Position numbers and translations under genes: made by a program. Positions 21,501 through 33,500 of a DNA stretch of 64,000 nucleotides are shown in pieces (the stretch's first letter is position 1; the number at the start of each line of letters is the position of its first letter). Location of the stretch: the NCBI GenBank assembly GCA_947462335.1, contig OX381710.1, forward strand, positions 31,301,004 to 31,365,003, given 5' to 3'. Origin of the DNA: Harmothoe impar. Taxonomy: Eukaryota; Annelida; Polychaeta; Phyllodocida; Polynoidae. Under the pieces are notes generated by a model, which made no database searches, was not told where the DNA came from, and worked only from the letters and a program-made list of their open reading frames with translations.

Positions 21501-24500
21501 TGGGGTGGGTACTGGCTGTTTGGTTGTAGGTACCGAAACATAAAAAACTACAGCCAGCCCATGTCATGGTGAGACAGCTCTCTTATTCCCCCTTGAGTAG
21601 CGTCCGTAGGGCCTATGACAAAACCTAGTCCCGTACACTGAGCAGCTTCAGGTCTGAAGGCTCATACAGAAAAATGTGTGGGTGTGTGGGTGTGTGGGTG
21701 TGTGGGTTGCTTTACGCCTTAGTTAACAGCTATGGTCATTTCAAGGGCGGTGATGGTGATCGAATCTATGGCCCTTTTACCGAGACAAGGGTTTCTTTTA
21801 CATCCCACACTACATAGCAGAGAGACGTCTAGCAGATTCAGAGTGGATAGAATTTATCCACTGACCACGGGAGCCCCAGACAGCCGGTGACCAGTGGTGG
21901 TGGTGGAAGGGGTCAGGGGCAGTTTGTAGTAATCTGATACATCCTGGTCAGATACCACCACTAACCTTACCCCTTCTAACTGTGCCTGCAAACCCAAAAT
22001 ATTTGAATACCTGATTGAATTGATGTTATTCTTTAATAAGCATGACATGCATGTCATGTGCTTCACATAGGTACTTTATTTATGATTCAACTCCTACTAG
22101 TGCTGCAGCATTATAGAGCTAGGGGCAATATTTCTGGCGACACCCATCACCAAAAAAGACTAAAGCACCACATATACCGTTGGAAAGCTCTAGTTTTGGG
22201 CTTTTCAAATATGGCGGGGGTTAAGAAAAATATTGCGAGGGTTTTGGTCAAGGTCAAGGTCAAAGGTCAAAGGTCAAAACTGATAAAAATCCACGTTAAA
22301 GTTTAATTAGCCGCATATATATCAAAGAATATTTCACTTGCAGCTTTAATATTTTGAGAGCATAGACATCTCCCAATGGCCAATGGTCACAAATGATTTG
22401 GTTGACCTTGAGGAAGGTCAAGGTCACATTTACAGGGGTCAAATCAGCCAAAAGTGGTTCTATAGGGACATGTAACTCCAGAACATTTTTATATGGTCCT
22501 TAGTTTAGACTTAACATTTTCTGCCTCCATGAAAATAAGTGCTGAAGCTAAAGGATATTTATCAACAAATTGCTGATAGACCTAATATATATTGACCTTG
22601 ACCTTGGTCAAGGTCAGGGATCCATTACAGCACCCTAGGGTAACATAGTGTATTATATATAGTTGACTTCTATCTCAGAAAGTCCCTTTAAAAACATGCA
22701 AAAAACTCATGTTTTATTCAATATAACTGAATTTGACCTGATCTTTGACCTTTGTTTGACCTTTATTTACAGCCATCTTGACTTGATTTGTGTTGAACAA
22801 ATAGAGAGAGGTATCCTAGCATTACAATAAAAAACATTATGACCATTGGTTAGGTAATGGTGCAATCGTAGCCTACTATTCCCTCCTGGGAGAGACAGTA
22901 CCTAAGCTTGAACCCTGGCACCACCTTATTTCACATTGGCCCCCTTCAGGGATTTAAGTGTACTAAATGGGAAAATGAGGAATAAACTAAGACATACATG
23001 TTTAAGCATGTTATGGAAATCTTAATTCTTATAATTTTTACCGAAAAATAATATGATATTTTTCCTGAATTTATTGTCTAAAAAAGCAATTTCTAAAACT
23101 ATTTTTATCTGAATACTAAACTGAGCTCTGAAACTGAATGCTGGCTTGGTTACAAGGACAAACAGAGAGGATTTCAGAGTGAAGATGACATCTTCAACAT
23201 CAACAGTAATTGAGAGCTATCCAAGTGTAAGTATTGATAATCCATCTTTATAGTTTTCTTCTTAATGTATTCCTAATAAGAGATACCACTTATGTCATGC
23301 TTAAGTCTAAATAAGGTTGAATCTAAAGAGAAATGTTGGTTTAGATGTAAAAGTGAGTGATAATAGGGGATTTCCTGGCTGCAACAGTCAGATTACCAGG
23401 AACAAATGCCAGAATACCACCCACGGTTGCTGCCATTGGTCAGTGATTAGTTTAGGCTATACAGGTAATCCATATACCATGTGAAAGGTCAGATTATGTA
23501 GAACATGATGCTTTATGCACTATAGCAATTTAGAGAATGCTTGTCATCCATAGAAGCTATGAAAATGATAAAGAAAGGAATAATGGTAAAGAATATGACC
23601 AATTTACAACCTCCCCCTGCCTCCCTGTCCGTGTACACTATGCCAGTGACATCCCCAGCCCCCCTACAACCTCCCCCTGCCTCCCTGTCCGTGTACACTA
23701 TGCCAGTGACATCCCTAACCCCCCTACAACCTCCCCCTGCCTCCCTGTCCGTGTACACTATGCCAGTGACATCCCTAACCCCCCTACAACCTCCCCCTGC
23801 CCCCCTGTCCGTGTACACTATGCCAGTAACATCCCCAGCCCCCCTACAACCTCCCCCTGCCCCCCTGTCCGTGTACACTATGCCAGTAACATCCCTAACC
23901 CCCCTACAACCTCCCCCTGCCCCCCTGTCCGTGTACACTATGCCAGTAACATCCCCAGCCCCCCTACAACCTCCCCCTGCCCCCCTGTCCGTGTACACTA
24001 TGCCAGTGACATCCCTAACCCCCCTACAACCTCCCCCTGCCCCCCTGTCCATGTACACTATGCTAGTAACATACCCAACCCCCCTACAACCTCCCCCTGC
24101 CTCCCTGTCCGTGTACACTATGCTAGTAACATACCCAACCCCCCTACAACCTCCCCCTGCCTCCCTGTCCGTGTACACTATGCCAGTGACATCCCTAACC
24201 CCCCTACAACCTCCCCCTGCCCCCCTGTCCGTGTACACTATGCCAGTGACATCCCTAACCCCCCTACAACCTCCCCCTGCCCCCTGTCCGTGTACACTAT
24301 GCCAGTGACATCCCTAACCCCCCTACAACCTCCCCATGCCTGCCTGTCCGTGTACACTATGCCAGTGACATCCCTAACACTGTGTTCATACACCTACCTG
24401 TAATGAGATAATACTACATGTATTACATTTATATCATGTAACCATGTGTCCTTGTCCATGTTCAACTGTGTACTGGTTCAAACTGCCCACTCAGGCCTGC

Positions 24501-27500
24501 TGCTGTGTTCCCATTGGCTGTATTTATAATGTATGTGGGTCACATGGTAGCTGCAACAATGCTCACTATAATTAATGTGGGCTGAGACATATTATATGAT
24601 ATAAAAAAAACTCTAGATGCCGTGAAATTCATGTATAATAATGTTATGAGTGACCCCTAACTCCCCTGGTCAGTATCACGGGTTTACCCCTCCAGAAGCC
24701 TTAAAATAATGTATAATAACGGGATGAGTGCCCCCTAACTCCTCTGGTTAGCATCACGGATTCACCCTTTCAGAAGCCTTTAAAATAGTGTATAATAACG
24801 GAATGAGTGCCCCCTAACTCCTCTTGTTGGTATTACGGGTTTTACCCCTCTAGATGCCTTTAAAATGATGCATAATAACAGGATAAGCGTCTCCAACTCC
24901 CCTGGATAGCATGACAGGTTGTTCTCCTCCAGAAGCCTCCAAAATAATGTATAAATAACGGGATGAGACTACTTTAACTCCCCTTGTTGGTATCACAGGT
25001 TGTAACCCTCTGGGTATTGTCAAAATAATGTATATGGACATATTTTTCTCTCTCCTTGTGATGATAATAAGTAATGTTATGAGAATGCACTAATTTAGCT
25101 CCCCTGGCTAGTATCACGGCTTGTGTCCCCCATATCATATGACATTTCCAATAAATAGAGGGGGAGCTTCAATTCATCAAATATGCCAAATGTGATTTCC
25201 AGGAAATTTTAGTTTACCTTAAATTACCTGGAAATGCCATATGAATTAAGAAATCTTAAATTTCACGGAAATGTCAAATGATATTTCCGGTAAATTTAAG
25301 TAGAGCTTAAATTTCACGGAAATGCCATGTTGACATTTCGGGTGAATTTAAGATTTCTTATACTTCATGGGAAGGTCCAAACGACCTTTCCGGGACATTT
25401 CCCCATTATTTTAGTACACTTAAATATACTATGTATACTATGCCAGTAGCACCCCTAACCCCTCTACAACCTCCCCATGCCTCCTTGTCCATGTATAGTA
25501 TGCCAGTAACATTCTTACACTTTCTGGTATTCAGAAACTACGATGCAGAGATGTCATGTTCAAGAGTCATCAAAAAGACCACAAACAATGTGCTGATGGT
25601 ACTTCACAGACAACTCTAGATCACCAATCCTGTTTCCTATTCATCTATATCACGTCATCTATTTGCCTCTGAGAGCATATAATAATCGGCAAAACTACTC
25701 ATACTGGAGTTCTCCTCAGATCTATGGTAAGTTCCTTTTTTGTTATACCGTACTTTGAAATAAACATTATGCATTCAATTCATTTAAATGTTTAAGAAAA
25801 AAGCATCCTATACTCAATGTTCTTACTTCCTGAACATAAGTCATTATTGGTAGTTTTTTTCAATCAAAGCTTTTGTCGCCCAATGTTGCCTTATTGTTCT
25901 GATTAAGCAAACCATTTAAAATAATGTTCCCCTGTGTATACCTATACGTATGGTACTGTGCTATATTTATAATCAAATCAAACTTTTATTTTTCAGAGGT
26001 TGGTGTGAAATTCCTTGACAATGGCAGAACCTCTCTTCACTGTTACACCATCAAAACGGTTGCGCATGAGCCCGTTTAAAGATGAAAACTGTGTATTTTG
26101 TTCTCTCAAATTCACTGCAAGCAAGCCTGGCGTACCCCCAGATTCAGACAGTCTACAGCAGATTTTTGATGCATGCAGGAATAGAGGAGATGATATTGGA
26201 CGCAAAGTGCTTCGCCACAAACAAGAAATAACCGATGGTCATGTGACCCCTAAATACCACAAATCATGTATGGACATATATGTCAGTAGCCAGAACATTG
26301 AGCAAACAGTAAGTGGTTTTGTATCTCTTCATGGCATCAGTGGTAAACCGGATCCTGAATGTAGTTATGGTGGTAGTGGTGACATGGTAGGAGGTGATGG
26401 TGATGCTAGGACTTACACAAGATCACAGTGTAGCAGCACAGACTTTGATTGGAAAACCAAATGCTTCATATGTAGTGCAAGCTGCAGACCAAATGATAGG
26501 TACTCTGGGCAAAGGAGCTGGTCAATGGTGACTACAATACCAGAGAAACGGCAAGATGAAAGCATCTATGACAAGGTTTTGTCAGCAGCCAACCAAAGAA
26601 ATGATACACAGATTCTTACACGGCTACAAGGACTACCAAATGGTGATTTAGTGGCTGCGGATGCCAGATATCACCAAAAGAAGAATTGCTTGGGACATTA
26701 TATCAATCCACAGCGTATCATCAGAGCTAAACAAGAGCCAAAAGGAGAGGATCACATCAAATCTCTATTGACACTTATGATTGAAGAACTCAGTCCTGCA
26801 GTAGTCATTGAAAAACAGGTGTTTTTGCTCTCAACCCTGAAGAAAAGACTCTTAGAGTTAGCAGAAATCAACAACATTCCCCTTAAGACCTATAGAACTC
26901 ACCTCTTTAAAGGAAGACTGTCAGAAATGTGGCCAGAACTTATTTTCTATGAACAGCGTGGCAAATCTGACTTAGTCTGTCACAAGGACATTTCTATCTC
27001 AGAAATCATGGCCAAGATGGGTGAGATAGCAGCCATGTTACATAAAAGTTCATCAGAAAGTGAATACACTGAAACTGCTGAGGGTGATGAAATGGTAGCA
27101 GATGAGGCAATAGTGCATAGAGCTGTGGGGATTCTGAAAAAGAGAACCAATAACTTTGTACAAAAGATCAAAGGAGAATACCTTTCTGCTTCAGAGATGA
27201 CTCCAGAAAGTGGTCTCAAATTCATTGATCCTCTCTTGTATCAAATGGTCTGCTGGATGAGTGATGATCACCTGTACACAACGGCATGTGCCCCTGAGAG
27301 CATAGACCCAAAATCCTACAATATTGCGTGTGACATTTCAACTCATATCTCACACATTGCTTCTCCCAAACATTTAGGACTATCTCTACACTTGCACCAT
27401 TCCTATGGCAGGAGAGACTTAGTAGAGGATATATACTCTCTAGGCTATGGTGTATCCTACACAGAGGTTAGGACATTCATGACATCCGCAGCAGTTCATG

Positions 27501-30500
27501 TTGTAACATGCTCAGAGCCCCTTCCATCTGGGGCACTTCTCCCTCACGAGCTGAAAAATAAAAAAGGGGGAAACCTCATTGTGGGAGCAGCTGACAACTG
27601 GGACCATAATGAGCAAACTGTAGATGGCAAACGAACCACGCATGCCATGACAAGCATATTTGTTACCATAGATGATCATACTGATTCAGATGCTGAGCAG
27701 CAAACAAGGATCAAAAGAAGTTCTAGCCGTGTCTTCGATGTCCAGAACCTACCAGGTAAAATTCATTTGATTATAGGGACCTTTAGCAAAAATAGGTAGG
27801 TCATTGACATTTGCTAAATTGACATAATTATGGTCATTATGTCAATTTTTCATATTGATGCTTTTGATATGTTTATATATTCATGTCAACATATGTCTCA
27901 TCACAAACTATTGGTTGGTACTTTTCAAATATGGGCATAATGACAGGGTGGTTGTAATAGAAGGGTGGCCATTAGGAGGGAGTCGCCTGTATTGACATAT
28001 ACTTGCAAGAAGTAAGCATTAATCAGTTGGTTTAATATAGAGACATTTTATGTTTTCAGGTGGAAATCTCTGCAATGTGAAAAACTATGAGAAGCCGAAG
28101 AAACGTCCCGAACCAGTCATTGTGCCCCCTCCAACCGTAGGTGAACTGAAGCCGGATTTAACAACACCTGTTGCAGAAACTGCACAACAGAGGGAACTGG
28201 CTTATCAAATCTGCCGCTATGTCACAGCAACAATGAATGACTTTCCTCCCTGGGGGCCATTTCATGTGTCTATTTCGAACAAGAGTATCCCCATAGCAAA
28301 GGTGGTTTATAACCCTATCCTTATGGCACCTCCTACTGACTACAGCACCATCTACACAACACTACTGCGCAACAAGGCGATAGCAAATGAAATAGGACAA
28401 GAGCACATACCGTTATACTTTGACATGGGTCTGCTTCCCAAGGCCCTAGATATAACGTGGGCGAAGACAGAAGAACTAGCTGGCGTAATTCCAATGGAGG
28501 GGGGAATGCATCTTCTATTCGCGGTCATTGCTGGGATTGGTGCCATTTATGGTACAGCTGGACTTAGTGAGCTGCTCTGCAACTCTGGTGTGTATGCTGC
28601 TGGAACTGTACAGAACATATTCAGAGGGAAAGACTTTGATCGGGGGCTTCATGCATTGAAGCTTCTGCATGAGGTTCTGTACTCTCAGTTCTTCAGAAGA
28701 TTTGAGGACTGGTGTGTTCAGAAGCATATCGAAGCTCCCAATTATGATGCAATTCAGAATATAACAAAGCAAATCCAGGAAATATGCATGAAGCAAAGCC
28801 ATGATCAAGACTCAGAACTACAAGATCTTATTGAGTCATTGTGTCATGTGATAGAAAAGGAAATGACAGAGAAGATTGAGCTCTTCAGAGAAGAAGGACG
28901 AAAGGCCTCTGCGACATTCCAATTCTGGGATGACTACTTGCAGAAAGTCTCACTCCCATTAATGATGATGATATCATCTTCCCGTGATGGAAACTGGGCT
29001 GTTTATCAGCAAACAAAGCAGCAACTCTTGGCACTGCTATTTGCCTCAGGAAGGCATACATACGCCAAGTACATGACTGTACAGCTGTTGTTACAGAAGC
29101 GCCTCCCTTCTGAGGTTAAAGAAGCATTCATCTCAAAAAGTCAATTTGTAGCAAGGCTGTCTGAAGGGAAGTTCAATGCAACATGGCATGACTATACCCT
29201 TGAGGCCACCGAAAACAAGGAGCTCAAAGGCACTGGAGGAATCATTGGCCTGACTCTCAGAGGATCAACCTTGGCTAGGTGGTTTCTAGCCAGACCAGTC
29301 ACTGCCCAGTACTCCAGTATCTTTCACAACACAGTATGCAAGACCAAGAACGACAAACACAAGCTCCCACATCACAGTCTGAGCCCCTCAGAGATGGCAC
29401 ACTGGAATGCCAGTGTTGTGAACATGACTACCATGTTTGAGAGTGGAGCCTTCATCAGCCCATTTGATGTTGAAAAGCTACCAGATGGTCTGGCAAATTT
29501 TGCCACAGGTTCAGTGGCAACACCAGAGGTCCAGAAAAGCCTGTTGACCGCACTTGACAGAGGTGAAACAATGACAACTGAATTTGTCTCTGATAGGTTG
29601 ATACCTGACAAGAGTGGAGTCCCATCGAAAAGCTTCCATGCCCCACTTAGTCGCCAGGCCACCACAACAATGGCGGACATGAGGAAATGTGTCAAACTGA
29701 AAAAGGGACAGGTTTCAATTGATGGGGAGGTTATGTATCTCCGCCTCCTGGCAATAAACAACCTCAAACGAGTGCCATTGGAACGGGTACTATCATTTGA
29801 GAATGCACCTGTACCTTTGAGCATGTTCCACATAGATGGAACAATGGTGAAAACACAAAAGGCAGTGTTCAGGAACAAACTAGAGGCAATGCTGACCACT
29901 CCGCTGCCTGAATGTGTGACTGATGTTGAATGTTTTGTACTTGATGGCAATGCAACAATCAGGACTTTACCCAGTCCCAATAGCAGCCTCAACAATACAT
30001 CCTACTCTGGTATGGCACAGATGTTTCTTGATCACGTGATCAGGCTAAGCAAGAGTGCTTGTGGACCTTCCTTGAAGCAGATACATGTAGTCTTCGACAG
30101 GTACTTGGAGGACAGTATCAAGACCAGTGCCAGAGAAGACCGGTCAAGAGGGGATAAAGGACATATTCAAGTTGTAACTCCTGATGCCCCAATACCAAAT
30201 GACTGGCAACTGTTCCTCCAGCGTTCAGAAAACAAATCAGCCCTAGTGGCCTTGTATTCAGATCACATGCTCGAGAATGCAGGGCAGCAGCTAAGTCCAG
30301 ACCAAGCACTTTATATCAGCGGAGGAGATGCAATGAAAGCACATAAAGTGACTGCAACCATGCACACAGAATGCCATGAATTGGTCTCAAACCAAGAAGA
30401 GGCTGATGGACGACTGGTACTGCATGCAGTGTATGCCTCACAGTCTGGCTGTGCTAGAATTGTGGTCAGCAGCCCTGACACAGATGTGCTTGTTTTGCTA

Positions 30501-33500
30501 CTGCACCACTATGACAACATCTCCGCCAATCAGCTGTTCTACCTCACTGGGCATCAGCAGAAGCACACCTCAGAGAAGCGATTCATTCCTGTCAATCTGC
30601 TGTATGATCTCCTCACACCCTCTCAAAGACTACTACTGTTACCAGTGTACTGCATAAGTGGTTGTGATACTGTTAGCTCCTTTCATGGACATGGAAAAGC
30701 AACCGCCTACAGGTAATTTTTAATATTCTTAATACATATATAATCCTTTAATGAGATACAATCAAATGATATCTGAGGATCATACTGGCTTGGCCCTCAG
30801 ATTTATGCAGGTTAAATATTTAGCAGTAATAGTAATAGGTGCTATTGAAATTATACAAAATTATAGGAACTATAGTATCTATATCAAACAAGACCCAAAC
30901 TTAGCATATCCATGATGGATATATTGGCTGCCAAATATTAAATCCTTGTGCTTTGATGCTCATTGCAGACTACTGATGAAGGAGGCTGATACATTTGATG
31001 GGATGCAACATTTGGGAAACGAACGAAACCTATCCAATCACATGAAGTCAGCATCAAGGAAGTTTATCATAAGAATGTACGGAAGCAAGCAACTTGATGA
31101 AAGCCTGAACCAAATACGTTGTACTATGGCTGCATCACAAAAGTCTAAGGTACCTGGTAAGAAACTGCCACCTACAGAGGACAGTTTTGGGCTACACCTC
31201 CAAAGATCTGCATATCAGCTCATGATCTGGAAGTCAGCCAACATCGGACTCCAGGAGCTGCCTGATCCCACCAAATGTGGCTGGGAGTGGAGCGTAGGTA
31301 CTCTGGTACCTACAATGATGAGGCAAGGTTGCAGTGCTCCAGAGCTCCTCAATGACCTCATCTGTGACTGTAGTGATACATGCAGCAGTACATGCGTATG
31401 TGCCACACACAAACAGCCATGTGTGCCTGCATGTGGCTGTTCAGGCAACTTAGATGACATTCGTGACACAGACACATGTAGAAATGAATATTCTTTGCTG
31501 CCACAAGCAGTAGAATCAGATGATGAGTGACAACTTGGACATATATTTTAGGTGATTTTCAAAACCTATGACCTGGAATCATCCGCTTTCATGCTACAAC
31601 AGATACTGAGTGTAAATATGTTGCAAATGTACCCCTAGCAAGTCGGACTAAATCTGAATCTCTGATGTGAAATGATAGATAATGTGTCATCTGATGAATA
31701 TGCTGGATGAATATGGATATTTGCTGTGTTTATACAAACACCAAGCTGGGAAGGTCATTTCTTAGACTTTACTGCCATGCACCCCTTACCTTTAACAAAT
31801 TGTTGAGGCACAAACAGGTATGGTCGCCCTATGTTTCTAGACCCTACTACTATATTATCTTTAACTCAGCTTAGTTATATGTCTAATAAGCAAAACTATA
31901 TGTCTAATAAACTGCTATGGATTCAAACATGGATTCCACTGATGACCTCCATGAATACTGATGTCAACCTCTGAATATCAAACCAAAGGAGTGATTATTT
32001 ATTAACAGCAGAGGGAGGGTCCAAATTATTTTGACCCCTGAACATAGGGGGGAGGCAAAAAATTATCCCTTGTTTTCAGCAAAAATGCCTGCCCGGTACT
32101 ACATATGCTACAAAGGACGCACATGCCAATTTTGTCTCTTTGACTGGGAGGGGGAGGGGTGAAAAAATTCACCTCCAACCCAGTTGTTAAAAAATGATCA
32201 CTCCCTAATATTATTAAAGTCAGAACATTAAATGCCTGCGAACCTAGATATCAATTTCTGGCACTGTAAAGTAAGGATTGTAACTTTAGAATGTTCTGGA
32301 ATTGCATATTCCAATAGAAATAACCACTTTTGGCTGATTCAATGCCTTCAAATGTGACCTTGACCTTCACCAAGGTCAACCAAATCATTGGTGACAATTG
32401 GCCAATGGGAGATGTTTATGCTCTCAAAATATCAAAGCTGCAAGTGAAATATTTTTCGATATATATGCCGTTTATGAAACTTTTACTTGGATTTTTATCA
32501 GTTTTGACCTTTGACCTTGACCTTGACCTTGACCAAAACCCTCGCAATATTTTTCTTAACCCCCGCCATATTTGAAAAGCCCAGAACTAGAGCTTTCCAA
32601 CGGTATATGTGGTGCTTTAGTCTTTTTTGGTGATGGGTGTTCACCTACTGTAGTCCCCTATGCTGCAGCACTATACCAGAAGCCAGTATATAAGAAAATG
32701 TTTGATACAACGTTATCATGTTATACATTTTTGTATTACTGCTTCTAGAAAGAGTTGAGGCTTAATTAATTTACCTCTGTGGAACACAGAACATGAATAA
32801 TATATCTATTTTAGAATTTCATCAAATTAATGAAGCCTTTTATCATCTTTGATTGCACATGAGGCATACGCTTTTCTTACACACAACAGCTGTCATCTAT
32901 CAAGGGGCTCTGGATGGGGGGTCTCCATGTCGAATGTCGATCTTAGAAAATGGCCATGTCACATGTCAATGTCACTTAATAATGCTCATATCCCATGTCT
33001 ATTTTAAGAATTGCTCATGTCGCCTGTCACTATGATTTTTGGGCCTCATGTCACTTGTCATTAGGCCTCATGTCGTTTGTCGATTATAAGAAATGGCCAT
33101 GTCGCCATGTCGAATTTGGTGGTCCACACCCATTATCAAGTGTCAGGGCATGTTGGCTGCTTGACCACATAGTCTGTCATCACCCTTGTTTCTGTGCCTT
33201 ATCTAAACAGCTAATTAGTGGCCGCTAGCCGAGAGCACCTCCCTGGTCACCTCTCCCAAATCTGCTAGACGCCTCACTGATAGGGGTGTGTGGGTGTGTG
33301 GGTCTGTGTGTGTCTGTTCGGTCTGTGTGTGCACGCGTCTTGCACTCTAGTCTTGCGGACCACTGTTAAGACTGTGGTTGGAGAGCGCGACATAGCCGCC
33401 CGCTACACTCTCCAAACAGGGGTCCGCAAGACTAGGCCTGCCGTGTGTTCATTAGGCAATATTGGGCGCGCGCCTAGGCACACCTCCTATGGTGGAGGTA

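Larger units (their letters stand above)
22100..32671. mobile_element. Nested inverted-repeat element of 10.6 kb carrying the 1649-aa gene
   Basis: The ends GTGCTGCAGCA (22100) and TGCTGCAGCAC (to 32671) are inverted and flanked by TA on both sides. Behind them, about 400 bp at each end (22100-22510 and 32285-32671) are diverged inverted repeats sharing long blocks such as AAAGACTAAAGCACCACATA. The pair brackets the only real gene of the region. This could be an older transposon later engulfed in, or inserted into, the giant element. Two unrelated insertions of one small repeat in opposite directions are the alternative. Confidence 0.65.

Noticed and set aside
23606..24378. CRISPR-like regular repeats
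   Set aside because: Units are contiguous with no spacers and the genome is animal, so this is a minisatellite.
23513..24403. Open frames of 240-290 codons on both strands over 23.5-24.4 kb
   Set aside because: They are produced by the 60 bp minisatellite, whose unit length is divisible by three; the peptides are repeats of one 20-residue unit in several frames.
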